This document shows, piece after piece, positions 15,024 through 23,597 of a DNA stretch of 64,000 nucleotides. Source of the DNA: Methanocella_A sp049676595 (GTDB taxonomy: Archaea; Halobacteriota; Methanocellia; Methanocellales; Methanocellaceae). The position numbers were made by a program, and so were the translations under genes. Under the pieces are notes generated by a model. That model did not search any database. It was given only the letters and a program-made list of their open reading frames with translations, and was not told the origin of the DNA. The first letter of the stretch is position 1, and the number at the start of each line of letters is the position of its first letter. The stretch is from the NCBI RefSeq assembly GCF_049676595.1, contig NZ_CP187259.1, forward strand, positions 1,240,001 through 1,304,000. The letters are read 5' to 3'.

Positions 15024-18011
15024 ATGGTAGTAATTGCACTACTTCTAACCACGTTGCCTGCATGCGCAGCACCCGCCGGACCATACGTATACGTCGCGGA
15101 CTCAAACGTCGCGGACTCCGTTCTCGATTCCATCTTCGTCATCGATCCGGCGTCAAACGCCATGATCAAGTCCTTCCCGGGAGGGGTTATGCCGAGAGAC
15201 GTAGTGGTCACCCACGACGGGACCAAGGCCTATGTGGCCGGCGGAAGCGGTGTCATTACAGTCGTCAACACGGAAACCGAGGAGGCTACCGGAACAATTT
15301 CTGCGGGGACCTCCCCTTACGATCTGACGATGTCCCCGGACGGAACCAAGGTCTACGTGGCGGACTACGCGGGCGATCGGGTTTACATTATCTTCACTGC
15401 GACCGACGTCGTGACCTCCCTCCCGGTGGGCGATGGTCCTCGCGATATTGCGATGTCCTCGGACGGACGCAGAGTCTACGTAGCCAATAGATTGGATGGC
15501 ACAATATCGATCATCAACACTGAGTATGGTCCCGAGCCATCCGATTATCTTATCTCGACTACTGTGACTATGGACATTACCCCTGATTGGCTGGCGATCA
15601 CCCCTGACGGAAGCAGAGTCTTCGTAGTAGACTATATGGGGCTCGTCCAGATCTACGATACCTTGAGTTGCACCTTCTCAAGTCCAGTATGGGTTGGCAT
15701 GACTATCAGGGATATTGCGATTACCCAGGACGGAAATAAAGCCTACCTGGTGGAGCCTGATATCAACTCGGTCGAAGTCCTCGACACCTCTTCCTGCACC
15801 TCGCTGGGATCCATTACTGTAGGGGGTGATCCTTATAGCGTGGCGATTACACCGGACGGAACCCGGGCATATGTGACCAACAGGGATAGCGGTTCCGTTT
15901 CAGTCATTAGCACAGATTCCGACGAAGTTGTGGAAACAATATCTCTTGCGCCGTGGTCGCCGTGGGCGGCCCCTGCCGGCCTGTGGATTTCCCGGAGCAT
16001 ACCGGAGATCACTCTGACGGGCTCGCCCAGCCCCTCTGTATACGGGCAGGTCGTCAGGTATACTGCGACAGTGGCAGGGACGGGAAGTACTCCCACGGGC
16101 ATGGTCATTTTCAAGGACGGAACGACTGCAATAGGAGCAAATACTGTCAACGGTGCTGGCGAGTCGACCATCTTCACCTGGGCACTCCCCGCAGGTACCC
16201 ACCAGATCACAGCTCTGTACCAGGGCGATTCGTTGTACGGTACAGCCACATCTCCGGCTTTCACGCAAACGGTCGACAGGGCTGACACTGTCATGGCGCT
16301 GACCTCTTCGGATAATCCTACTGTATATGGACAGCCCGCCACATTTACGGCGACAGTATCGGCAGTAGCACCGAATATGATCGGTCCCGCCGGTACCGTG
16401 ACGTTCCTGGTGGACGGGACCCCCACAGAGCCAGTCTCGCTCTTTAATGGCGTGGCGACATACACCACCAGTTCTCTCCCGGTCGGCTCTCATACGATCA
16501 CTGCCACATATGCCGACGTCGAAGGGAACTACAACGGCTGTTCAGGCTCGTTAACCGGGAATCCCCAGCTCGTCGACAGAGCTGACACCGCCCTGGCGTT
16601 GGCGTCTTCTCTGAATCCGTCCGTTTACGGGCAGCCGGTCACCCTTGCAGCGACAGTCTCTGCAGTGGCGTCGGACAGCGGCACCCCGGTGGGCACAGTT
16701 ACTTTCTACGACGACGGATCGCTGATCGGGACAGCTACGCTCTCGGAGGCAGGAGTGGCCGCCCTCACCACAAGCGCATTACCGGCGGACTCCCACACGA
16801 TCACTGCAAGCTATGCCGGGGATGGCAGCTTCAACGGATGCGCCGGCTCGCTACCTGACCCCCAGGTGGTCGACAAGGTGGACACAACTCAGACGTTGGT
16901 GTCTTCAGCGAACCCGTCCGTTTACGGGCAGCCGATCACGTTTACCGCTACGATAACGGCAACTGCTCCTGGCGGCGGCACTCCCGCCGGCACAGTCACG
17001 TTCCTGGACGGCGGGTCTGCAATGGGCACCGCGACGCTTTCCGCCGGTGGCGTAGCCACGCTCAGCACCGGCGCGCTCTCGACCGGGTCGCACACCATCA
17101 CGGCAACCTACGCCGGCGACGGTAACTTCGCAGGCTGTACAGGCTCTCTGGCCGGTAGCCAGACGGTCAATGCGGATTCTTCCGCTGTGGCCCTGACCGC
17201 CTCGCCCAGCCCGGGCAGGATCGGGCAGCCGGTTACGCTCACGGCCACGGTGACTGGAACGCATGGCACTCCTGCGGGGGCCGTGGAGTTCCTCGACGGG
17301 GGATCGTCCCTGGGGGCCGCCACGATCTCCGGCGGTACGGCGACTTTCACCACGTCCGGGCTTTCGGTGGGCACCCACACAATAACTGCCGCCTACCCGG
17401 GAGACACTAACTACCAGAGCTCCTCGTCTTTGGGGCTGTCGGAGGTGATCCTGCCGAACCCGCCAGTAGCAGACTTTACCGCGAATCTGTCATCAGGCGT
17501 AAGCCCCGTCACCATCCGGTTCACGGACACTTCGTTGGGCAGCCCGATCTCCTGGGCCTGGAACTTTGGAGATGGCTCGGCTAACAGCACTGAGCAGAAT
17601 CCTGCCCACTCCTACACCAGCCCGGGGACCTATACTGTCACTCTCACAGTGGCGAATGCCGGGGGCTCTACCTCCCTCCAGAGAAGCGGCCTGATCATGG
17701 TCAGGGCTCCTGCTAGTGGTGCACCGCTGACGATCAGCATGGATCAGATGTATTCACGGCTGACAGGGTTACTCGTACCTTCGCCCTCGCCTCTGCCGTC
17801 TTCTACCCCTGTCCCTGCCCCGACGGCCCAGGCGGTAGCCGGGACCAATGTCACCCCGACTCCAATGCCCTCCAGCGTAGTAACACCCAGTGTTACGCCT
17901 AATGCAACAACAGGCTCTCCGTTAGGAATCCCCATGCTGTTAGTACTCGGCGTGCTGGTCGTCGTGATCACAGCGGCAACTGTAACCTACCTGTGGGTTA
18001 CCAGGAAATAA
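15024..18011 (+). CDS. Surface protein: YVTN beta-propeller, Ig-like repeats, PKD, C-terminal anchor
   Basis: A 995-residue exported protein. Residues 1-20 are a signal peptide (VVIALLLTTLPACAAPAG). Residues of about 20-325 form a seven-bladed propeller of the YVTN type, with repeated patterns such as VTHDGTKAYVAGG, MSPDGTKVYVADY and ITPDGTRAYVTNR. About 330-805 hold five Ig-like repeats of the bacterial Ig-like group 3 type (each with NPSVYGQPVT-like and GSHTITATYAGD-like motifs). A PKD domain follows at about 813-900 (WNFGDGSANSTEQNP). A Pro/Thr/Ser-rich linker leads to a C-terminal hydrophobic segment ending in RK. It probably acts at the cell surface in adhesion. No in-frame ATG, GTG or TTG lies upstream before a stop, so the ATG at 15024 is used. 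A TTTATAAG element sits near 14924. Confidence 0.9.
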   Translation: MVVIALLLTTLPACAAPAGPYVYVADSNVADSVLDSIFVIDPASNAMIKSFPGGVMPRDVVVTHDGTKAYVAGGSGVITVVNTETEEATGTISAGTSPYDLTMSPDGTKVYVADYAGDRVYIIFTATDVVTSLPVGDGPRDIAMSSDGRRVYVANRLDGTISIINTEYGPEPSDYLISTTVTMDITPDWLAITPDGSRVFVVDYMGLVQIYDTLSCTFSSPVWVGMTIRDIAITQDGNKAYLVEPDINSVEVLDTSSCTSLGSITVGGDPYSVAITPDGTRAYVTNRDSGSVSVISTDSDEVVETISLAPWSPWAAPAGLWISRSIPEITLTGSPSPSVYGQVVRYTATVAGTGSTPTGMVIFKDGTTAIGANTVNGAGESTIFTWALPAGTHQITALYQGDSLYGTATSPAFTQTVDRADTVMALTSSDNPTVYGQPATFTATVSAVAPNMIGPAGTVTFLVDGTPTEPVSLFNGVATYTTSSLPVGSHTITATYADVEGNYNGCSGSLTGNPQLVDRADTALALASSLNPSVYGQPVTLAATVSAVASDSGTPVGTVTFYDDGSLIGTATLSEAGVAALTTSALPADSHTITASYAGDGSFNGCAGSLPDPQVVDKVDTTQTLVSSANPSVYGQPITFTATITATAPGGGTPAGTVTFLDGGSAMGTATLSAGGVATLSTGALSTGSHTITATYAGDGNFAGCTGSLAGSQTVNADSSAVALTASPSPGRIGQPVTLTATVTGTHGTPAGAVEFLDGGSSLGAATISGGTATFTTSGLSVGTHTITAAYPGDTNYQSSSSLGLSEVILPNPPVADFTANLSSGVSPVTIRFTDTSLGSPISWAWNFGDGSANSTEQNPAHSYTSPGTYTVTLTVANAGGSTSLQRSGLIMVRAPASGAPLTISMDQMYSRLTGLLVPSPSPLPSSTPVPAPTAQAVAGTNVTPTPMPSSVVTPSVTPNATTGSPLGIPMLLVLGVLVVVITAATVTYLWVTRK
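16290..17170 (+). repeat. Tandem about 300-base coding repeats in the surface protein
   Basis: Three successive Ig-like units are similar at the DNA level, marked by recurring CCGTCCGTTTACGGGCAGCC, ATCACTGCAA and TACGCCGG(G/C)GA segments. They indicate internal duplication of the module. Confidence 0.7.
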
Positions 18012-18102
18012 GCTGAAAGCCCGGGCCTGCCACCCTTCCTGCCCCTCTCTATGGCCCTCGTAACGGTACCGGGAATCGCCACGGGTGTATACTAGCTGCT
18101 CT

Positions 18103-18146
18103 TCAGGCTAAAGTAAGCCTGAGCGGCCAGTCCTCTTTCATTTTTT
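18103..18146 (+). terminator. Hairpin plus T-run after the surface-protein gene
   Basis: CAGGCT (18104-18109) and AGCCTG (18116-18121) form a stem around AAAGTA, and a T6 run follows at 18141-18146. The location between converging genes supports a stop. Confidence 0.45.
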
Positions 18147-18197
18147 AATAGTCTTACTCAAAAAGGCACTGAAGTCCTGATCACATGCGTTGTGATT

Positions 18198-18632
18198 TTA
18201 ACCTTTTCTCCCGGCCTTATTCTTAGTCTCCCGCGCAAACTGCCTGGCTTTTTCGAGGTCGTCCTGATTTGGATGACCTCTGCCGACCATCAGCATAAAC
18301 TGGCCCTGACAATAATATCTTCCTACTACGGTGGCGCCTTTGTTTCTCAAAGCTGCAGCCATCTCCTCTGTTTCACTCCCTACGCCACCGGCCGAAGTGC
18401 CGAAAAGGGCGACCTTCCTGCCGCTGAAGCCGGCTGTCTCGATGAATTTCATCATCTCGGGGCCCGGCTTCTTGCCGTAGCATCCGCTGCCGAGGAAGAC
18501 AACCTCTGCGGTCTTGTCGAGCGTGGCTTGCTTAATGTCTGCGGCCTCAGTGCCGAGCTCTGCTGCGATGGCCTCTGCCACTTTCTTCGTGTGGCCGCCC
18601 TTTGAATAATAAAGTACCTGGTACATATCCAT
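18198..18632 (-). CDS. Flavodoxin family protein
   Basis: A 144-residue flavodoxin-like FMN protein. The N-terminal QVLYYSKGGHTKKVAEAIAA is the phosphate-binding loop (S-K-G-G-H-T), EVVFLGSGCYGKKPGPEM is the second FMN loop and KVALFGTSAGGVG the third. Such small flavodoxins act as electron carriers or NAD(P)H-flavin partners in anaerobes. It is the last gene of a three-gene unit (PadR regulator, RDD membrane protein, flavodoxin); its start directly abuts the stop of the RDD gene. A second in-frame ATG is two codons downstream. Confidence 0.88.
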   Translation of the reverse strand: MDMYQVLYYSKGGHTKKVAEAIAAELGTEAADIKQATLDKTAEVVFLGSGCYGKKPGPEMMKFIETAGFSGRKVALFGTSAGGVGSETEEMAAALRNKGATVVGRYYCQGQFMLMVGRGHPNQDDLEKARQFARETKNKAGRKG

Positions 18633-19358
18633 TCATCCTCTGACGTATACTACTATTGTATCTGCTATTCTATCAAAGCCTCTTTGCTTCTCCTTGTTGA
18701 AGAAGATCAGCATGATCAGCGCGTCGATCACGATGAGGTTGTTGATGTACTTGGACAGGTTTCTGAGTACAGCTTCCTTATAGCTTATCTTTGTGCCGTT
18801 GGTCCTGATGACTTTCAGGCCCAGGAGGTATTTGCCCGCGGTGTAGCCATAGCGGCCTTCCAGGATGATGTAGTAGCCGAAAGCGACGATCATGACTGAG
18901 ATCATGGTGACGAACATGAGCCCGAAGGCCAGGGCATATACCGGCATCGGACTGCTCGCCAGCGGGATTGCCGAGTCGGTGGGTGCGTCAAGCGCTGCCA
19001 TGACGACAAACATCGGTGCCATTATGATCAGCGAGGCGACGACCATGATAATGTTGTCGACGAGGAACGCTGCCAGCCTGGGCCAGAAGCCTGCTCTCCG
19101 GAGCGTGCCCGCATAGGATTTCGTGAGGCATTCCGCCGTCTCACTGGGAGAGCCCATGTCTGCCCTGGCGGCCTGCACATCGGCTGGGGTGACTGTGGCT
19201 GCCCCTCTTGCTCTGGCAGCGCTCTCCGCTGCCTCGTAATAGGTCGATCGCAGCTCTTTCTCGATTTCCTCCCTGTCTTTGCTATCGACATTAGTGTTTC
19301 TTATGATCTCTTTCAGATTTTTCTCTATCTCCTGCTTTGCGTCTTCGGCGAATTCCAT
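18633..19358 (-). CDS. RDD family membrane protein with N-terminal helical domain
   Basis: A 241-residue membrane protein. Residues of about 1-85 are charged and helical (DSKDREEIEKELRSTYYEAA) and resemble the cytoplasmic prefix domains that often accompany PadR regulators. Residues of about 88-240 form an RDD domain, starting RRAGFWPRLAAFLVDNII (Arg and the Asp of the RDD signature), with about four hydrophobic segments and GYTAGKYLLGLKVIRTNG between the later helices. The function of RDD proteins is unsettled; some are linked to ion or solute movement. It lies 12 bases after padR and directly precedes the flavodoxin gene, so the three are probably cotranscribed. Confidence 0.85.
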   Translation of the reverse strand: MEFAEDAKQEIEKNLKEIIRNTNVDSKDREEIEKELRSTYYEAAESAARARGAATVTPADVQAARADMGSPSETAECLTKSYAGTLRRAGFWPRLAAFLVDNIIMVVASLIIMAPMFVVMAALDAPTDSAIPLASSPMPVYALAFGLMFVTMISVMIVAFGYYIILEGRYGYTAGKYLLGLKVIRTNGTKISYKEAVLRNLSKYINNLIVIDALIMLIFFNKEKQRGFDRIADTIVVYVRG

Positions 19359-19370
19359 TTTGTTACCTCC

Positions 19371-19721
19371 CTATCCCTTGTATTTCCAGACTTTACCCAT
19401 CGCATCGTTGTGCTTCTGCCATTCCCGCTGCATTTCGTCGAAAAATCCCCTGCCCTGTGGAGTTATGCTGTAATATTTACGGGGTGGCATGCCGGCTTCA
19501 GATTCTTTCCAGTAGCTGTTGATCAGCTCTTCCGTCTCCATGGTGTGGAGGATCGGGTAAGCATTGCTCTCTTTCAGCGAGATGACTCCTTCCGTGATGC
19601 TGTTCAGCTCTCTGGTGATCTCGTAGCCGTACATGTCCCGCTTCGAGAGCAGCGAGAGCATCGCCAGCTTGGAGCTGCCTTTTCTCAATTCCTTGAGCCA
19701 TTTGTCCAGATCGGTCTGCAT
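19371..19721 (-). CDS. PadR family transcriptional regulator
   Basis: A 116-residue PadR-type winged-helix regulator. LAMLSLLSKRDMYGYEITREL at about residues 19-39 is the canonical PadR motif, SNAYPILHTMETEELI the recognition segment, and GMPPRKYYSITPQGRGFF the wing. The protein is first in a unit with an RDD membrane protein and a flavodoxin, a PadR-plus-membrane-protein arrangement that often responds to membrane-active compounds. A short inverted repeat, AGGTA-AGTA-TACCT, lies 29-42 bases upstream and may be its own operator. Confidence 0.92.
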   Translation of the reverse strand: MQTDLDKWLKELRKGSSKLAMLSLLSKRDMYGYEITRELNSITEGVISLKESNAYPILHTMETEELINSYWKESEAGMPPRKYYSITPQGRGFFDEMQREWQKHNDAMGKVWKYKG

Positions 19722-19749
19722 CTATACCACATACTATTACTTATGTATT

Positions 19750-19763
19750 AGGTAAGTATACCT
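19750..19763. promoter_or_regulatory. Candidate PadR operator
   Basis: AGGTA-AGTA-TACCT inverted repeat between padR and an A/T-rich TATATATA stretch (about 19778-19787), a position suited to autorepression. The link to PadR is inferred. Confidence 0.4.
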
Positions 19764-20142
19764 ATTATTAGTATGTACATAATAGAATTATATATAGGTT
19801 TGCTTTTGCGGTTCAACCATCGACAATGGCCAGGGCTGGCTAAACCTGGCGAGGAGAATTCGCTTAATGTTAATGTTCAAAGTGGACTCCGGCGTTCCGG
19901 CTCACAAAAAAAGCTGGCGATGAAGCTCCGCCTATGGATTTATTCTTCCAGAGCCGCCTGCCAGAAACCGTTCGTGCGCAGTAATGAGACACCCATCGAG
20001 TGTCTCAGTTTACTGCTTTTAAGAACGCCTCTAAACTGATGCGCTCGATGGTTGCGCCCGGGCGCTCCGGGGCCTTGCCATTTTACCGGTAGAACGCAAT
20101 GATCCTGCCGGGCCGTATAATACGTTTCAAGTATGACTGTAG
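19764..20142. other. Intergenic region with a small hairpin
   Basis: About 380 bases without a recognisable gene. It carries the padR promoter region at its left end and an 8-bp stem, TGAGACAC/GTGTCTCA (19985-20007, 7-base loop). Open frames here look spurious. Confidence 0.5.
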
Positions 20143-20379
20143 TTATCGGCGTTTTTCGAATACCTGCTCGCATTTCGGGCACTTGTACTGGGCCAGCCTG
20201 ACCGCGCTGCCGCTCTTGCGCTGGGCTACGTTCACATACCCTAAAAAGACACTTTCCACATCACAATCCGGACATCTCAATAGAACACACTCTGTTACCT
20301 GATTTCTCTCTACCCTTATGTACCTTCCCTCTGATTTTAGGTCGGGCACTATTTTTGAGATAATTGTATGCCCGGTCAA
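20143..20379 (-). CDS. Small zinc-ribbon-like protein
   Basis: A 78-residue protein with two CxxC pairs, LRCPDCD near 35 and KCPKCEQVFE near 67, spaced like a zinc ribbon. Between them lies a short basic stretch (VAQRKSGSAVRL). The fold suggests nucleic-acid binding or a structural zinc site, but I do not recognise a named family. It is 8 bases from the YkgJ-type gene on the same strand and may be cotranscribed with it. Confidence 0.7.
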   Translation of the reverse strand: MTGHTIISKIVPDLKSEGRYIRVERNQVTECVLLRCPDCDVESVFLGYVNVAQRKSGSAVRLAQYKCPKCEQVFEKRR

Positions 20380-20387
20380 GTAACCGG

Positions 20388-21092
20388 TCAGTAATCTTTC
20401 TTCGTCGCCGTCGCCGGCATGAACCCGCCCCGGTAAAATACGTTGACCTTGACCTTTCCGCCCCTCTGGAAGAGGCGCATCTGCCGGTCGTAGGCCATCG
20501 GAGAATGTTTGAGCCCATGTTTTTCGAAGCGCTCTGCGACCGCCTCGAGGAAAGCGATCTCCTGCTCGAGGAACGCGGCTTCGTATTCTTTTACTTCTCT
20601 GATGGTGCGCCGGGCCTCGGCCTCATCTATCTCCCCGTGGTAGCTGCCGTGCCTGTTCAGCCCGCTGATCTGTCTCCAGTCCAGGACGCCTTCGTCGTCT
20701 TCTTCCCGGTGCAGCATGTACGGGTATATCCGGCAGATCTGCGGGCGCTGGTCGTAGATCCTGCACCGCCCCTTTTCCAGGAAGTGGCAGGTGCCGTCAT
20801 GGTTTGCCCGTATGGCAAAGCCGGAAACGTAGAACTCCCCGTTCTGGTCGCAGAACTCGTAGTACGGGGCAGGCACCAGGGCGCTTTCGTCCAGGCTCTT
20901 TACAGTTACCGCATCCGCGTCGAGCAGGAAGGCGTGATCGTTGAAGTCCCTGGTGCAGCACTTGCCGCAGAGGGTGCACTCGAAGCCTACGTCCATTATA
21001 ATTTGCAGGAACTGCTCGTCGGGGTACTCTTCGAGACCCTTGAGCTCTTCTTTAAGCTCCCGGATTTTACCGTCGAATGAAAAAGCTGTAAT
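20388..21092 (-). CDS. YkgJ-type cysteine cluster protein (probable ATT start)
   Basis: A YkgJ-family protein, proposed to bind Zn or an Fe-S cluster through conserved cysteines; the biological role is unknown. The motif CTLCGKCCTRDFNDHAFLL lies near the N-terminus, followed by CHFLEKGRCRIYDQRPQICR, which together give the family's cysteine set. The first ATG (20994-20996) would start only six residues before this motif. The frame continues 32 codons upstream with coding-like, charged sequence (GKIRELKEELKGLEEYPDEQ), to an in-frame TAG at 21096-21098. The only initiation candidate next to a ribosome site is an ATT at 21090-21092, six bases after a perfect GGAGGTG (21099-21105). I therefore extend the gene to 21092 (about 234 residues). 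From the ATG it would be 202 residues. Confidence 0.8.
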   Translation of the reverse strand: MTAFSFDGKIRELKEELKGLEEYPDEQFLQIIMDVGFECTLCGKCCTRDFNDHAFLLDADAVTVKSLDESALVPAPYYEFCDQNGEFYVSGFAIRANHDGTCHFLEKGRCRIYDQRPQICRIYPYMLHREEDDEGVLDWRQISGLNRHGSYHGEIDEAEARRTIREVKEYEAAFLEQEIAFLEAVAERFEKHGLKHSPMAYDRQMRLFQRGGKVKVNVFYRGGFMPATATKKDY

Positions 21093-21199
21093 ATGCTACA
21101 CCTCCTGCGTCTTATCTAAACCTTGAAGTCAAGTAGATGCGCTGGATGTTAAAATCATTTTGCATACCAACAAACTGAGAGGGAGTAGATGATCCCCTC

Positions 21200-21853
21200 T
21201 CAACTCGTCCCCGGCAGCGACTCCATCAGCGCGTTGAACTGCTCCGGCTCGTGCGTACTGAATAGCTTGTACCACGCGTCGAGGGTCGCCGGGGCGAACA
21301 CGTCCAGCTTTTTCAGGGTTTCGTAAGCGAACTCGAGCGGGGCCACTCCTGAGGCAGTGATGAGCGAGCCATCGCAGACGGCGGGCTTGTTTATGAATAA
21401 TCCTTCCCCTCTATATCCCTGGCAGCACATCTTCAGGTAATTCAGGTCGTTACTGGTATGGTGGTGGCGGTCCAGCAGCCCGTTTGCACCCAGCCCGATC
21501 GTGGCTCCGCAAATGGCCGCTACGGGTATATCTTTTTCCAGGAACTCCCTCGCTACTTGAAAGACTGGTGCATGGCGCGGTTCCAGCCAGGTGTCGCCTC
21601 CGGGCAGGATCAGTAGTGCGGCATCATGGGTCGTCAGTTCTGCCAGCGTCAGATCGGGGATAACTTTTACTCCGCCCATCGTGGTAACAGGGTTCCTGGT
21701 TAAACCAACTGTAGCCACATTGTATTTCAGCGCCTTGGCCTTGAAATACCTCCCGGAGCGCAGTTCTGCAAGCAACAGTGCAGGTTCCCAGTCTGCCATC
21801 GTGTCCAATACGTACAGGTATATCTTCTCGATACGGATTCCTCCAGTTTGCAC
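21200..21853 (-). CDS. DJ-1/PfpI family protein (type 1 glutamine amidotransferase-like)
   Basis: A 217-residue DJ-1/PfpI superfamily protein. IYLYVLDTMADWEPALLL forms the first strand, with the conserved acidic residue in the ADWEP stretch; LLILPGGDTWLEP precedes the nucleophile elbow, and the reactive cysteine is in VAAICGATIGLG near 114. His residues follow in LLDRHHHTSNDL. Members are chaperones, glyoxalases or amidases; this one resembles the YdeA/YoaZ-type branch, and the substrate is not predictable. It is single, with a short gap to the YkgJ-type gene. Alternative starts exist within the first eight codons. Confidence 0.85.
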   Translation of the reverse strand: MQTGGIRIEKIYLYVLDTMADWEPALLLAELRSGRYFKAKALKYNVATVGLTRNPVTTMGGVKVIPDLTLAELTTHDAALLILPGGDTWLEPRHAPVFQVAREFLEKDIPVAAICGATIGLGANGLLDRHHHTSNDLNYLKMCCQGYRGEGLFINKPAVCDGSLITASGVAPLEFAYETLKKLDVFAPATLDAWYKLFSTHEPEQFNALMESLPGTS

Positions 21854-22024
21854 CAGTACCTTATGCTCCAGATGGTTTTAAGCATGGTGTTACCTGCCCG
21901 AAAGTAATTGGCGAGGCGCCGTACCTGTTAATATTACCCATTATCCCGGCATACAGCCCATATCTCTGCATTATTTTTCCCAAGCCTTTTCCACCTGCGC
22001 TGTCAATGACTGTCCGGGGATGTC

Positions 22025-22402
22025 ATGAGAGGAATACTTCGATTTATGATCTTGCTTGCCTCGCTGTTTATGCTGGGCACGTTTGTGCTTGCCAGCCCTG
22101 TGCATGCGAACGGCAAAGGTGGCTGGGACAACGATAAGTGGGACGATAAGTGGTACAAGAGAGGCGGTTACCTTCCTCCCGGCGCGTACCATGTACCCTA
22201 CGGGCAGCTGCCCCCGCCGGAGTACCGCTACGGTGGCGGAGTGGCGGTAGTTCCGGTAGCCGTACAGCCCCAGTACGCGTATGGTGCAGGGTATTATCCC
22301 TACGATGTCTACCCGGCTTACCAGGCACCCTATGGTGCTCAATCCGAGGCTGTCTCCTACAGCCGTACGAGCACATATTCTCCATATGGTGTGTACTACT
22401 GA
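22025..22402 (+). CDS. Small secreted Gly/Tyr/Pro-rich protein
   Basis: A 125-residue protein with a clear signal peptide (LRFMILLASLFMLGTFVLAS, cleavage probably after VHA). The mature part is low-complexity: a charged, aromatic start (GGWDNDKWDDKWYKRGG), then a region rich in Gly, Pro and Tyr (PPPEYRYGGG, YGAGYYPYDVYPAY) and a Tyr-Ser-rich end. No known domain is visible. A surface or matrix role is plausible. It stands alone, between pfpI (minus) and the AbrB-like gene. Confidence 0.7.
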   Translation: MRGILRFMILLASLFMLGTFVLASPVHANGKGGWDNDKWDDKWYKRGGYLPPGAYHVPYGQLPPPEYRYGGGVAVVPVAVQPQYAYGAGYYPYDVYPAYQAPYGAQSEAVSYSRTSTYSPYGVYY

Positions 22403-22474
22403 GGAACAAGGCAGGGTGCCGGATATTCCCGGCCCCAGCTTTCTAATCCGCGCATGGCATAATCGCCGGCAGAT

Positions 22475-22678
22475 ATGGTAAGTTATAAACAATTGTCTGA
22501 TAATCTCCAGTTTATGACGAGCACGTACATTGCGCAGATCGGAGACGGGTACCGGATCACCCTGGAGAAGAGCATCCTGGTCAAAGAAGGCCTTGCCCTG
22601 GGCGACTTTGTCGAACTGACCGTCCGGAAGATCGAAAAGACCCCGAAATCGGAGTCAGGCAGCCCTTACAGTACGTAA
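22475..22678 (+). CDS. AbrB/MazE-like DNA-binding protein
   Basis: A 67-residue protein. From MTSTYIAQIGDGYRITLEK through GLALGDFVELTVRKIEK it has the swapped-hairpin AbrB pattern (strand, RITLEK-type turn, LGDFVEL). Such proteins are transition-state regulators or antitoxins; no toxin gene is adjacent. The start may instead be the internal ATG at 22514, which would begin directly at the domain. Confidence 0.65.
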   Translation: MVSYKQLSDNLQFMTSTYIAQIGDGYRITLEKSILVKEGLALGDFVELTVRKIEKTPKSESGSPYST

Positions 22679-22742
22679 TGGCGAAGCCAGGTGCATAGCA
22701 TTTCTGCCCCCAGCCTTAAAATAGAAAAAATGATCCCTGATC

Positions 22743-22889
22743 TTACATGGGGTATACGGAACTGGTGACGTCTTTGTCGACGATGCACTCGTTCACGTTC
22801 CGGCCACAGCCAGGGCACTGTTCCTGTACGTCCTTCTTGATCTCGGCCCCGCAATGCTGACAGGATGGGCATTCAGACTTTTTCTCCAT
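22743..22889 (-). CDS. 48-residue double CxxC zinc-ribbon protein
   Basis: A short gene of 49 codons, ATG at 22887-22889 and TAA at 22743-22745. The protein reads MEKKSECPSCQHCGAEI, then CPGCGRNVNECI, with cysteines as C-x2-C-x2-C then C-x2-C plus one more. This is a rubredoxin/zinc-ribbon-like cluster typical of tiny archaeal proteins. Function is unknown. It converges with the AbrB-like gene. Confidence 0.7.
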   Translation of the reverse strand: MEKKSECPSCQHCGAEIKKDVQEQCPGCGRNVNECIVDKDVTSSVYPM

Positions 22890-23192
22890 ATGTTATCACC
22901 GAATTATTAGTCAGACCCGGAATGCGATATACCCGGGCCCAAAATTTAGTGTAATTCCTCGCAGATGTAGTTTGAAAATACGGCCGGCCATAGCCGGCAA
23001 ACAATGCCCTCTGGGGATATCCAAACCTCGGGAAAGACTACTGTACTTACATCTCAGCAGTATTCTCCATGACTATCCTGTCGGGCGACCGATAAGGTTA
23101 TTTCAATCTCGTGTAACCTTAAAATCCAGCAGGCAAATAGGTTGGTGTGCAACCATCACCTATTTATGTAGATTACTACATTTACTAAATAT
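22890..23192. promoter_or_regulatory. Intergenic region with two inverted repeats before the ribbon-helix-helix-like gene
   Basis: Just before the start at 23193 lie AAATAGGT (23135-23142) with ACCTATTT (23158-23165), and ATGTAG-ATTA-CTACAT (23166-23181). A TATA-like CCTATTTATG (23159-23168) overlaps both, so a repressor bound here would block transcription. The rest of the gap shows no gene. Confidence 0.55.
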
Positions 23193-23570
23193 ATGAAAAA
23201 TAGGAAAAGTATGCCTGTCACTCCAGGAAACCTAAAAACTCTCAAAATCACCGAGCATACCCACGATCAGCTCCAGATTATCAAAGTCATGCGAAAAGAA
23301 AAGACGCTCTCGGACACCATCGACTCGGTATGCAGGGACGTGGCCTTCGATCAGCAGCTCAGCAAAGATCTTCGGGACTTCGGCATGACCCTGGAAGGCA
23401 CGTCTCCTAAATACGCAATCCATGATGCCGTCGTGCTCCTGTGGGAGGACCGGGTGATCGACGACGACCTCTACGTGGAGCTCGAAAAGTTAAAGGTGAC
23501 CATCGGGTGCGAGACGATGAACGACGTCTATAAGTTCCTGCTCAGCGAGTACCAGCAGAAAAAGGAATAG
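23193..23570 (+). CDS. Ribbon-helix-helix-like small protein
   Basis: A 125-residue basic-to-acidic protein. The N-terminal NLKTLKITEHTHDQLQIIK and the following EKTLSDTIDSVCRD resemble a ribbon-helix-helix strand and helix pair (K-x-L-K-I-T, then T-L-S-D-T-I). The C-terminal half (KLKVTIGCETMNDVYKFLLS) is a second, unassigned module. Regulation of its own gene is plausible given two inverted repeats that overlap the promoter. I do not recognise a named family. Confidence 0.65.
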   Translation: MKNRKSMPVTPGNLKTLKITEHTHDQLQIIKVMRKEKTLSDTIDSVCRDVAFDQQLSKDLRDFGMTLEGTSPKYAIHDAVVLLWEDRVIDDDLYVELEKLKVTIGCETMNDVYKFLLSEYQQKKE

Positions 23571-23597
23571 TCTACGCTACCAGCGCAGGCGGCAGCG

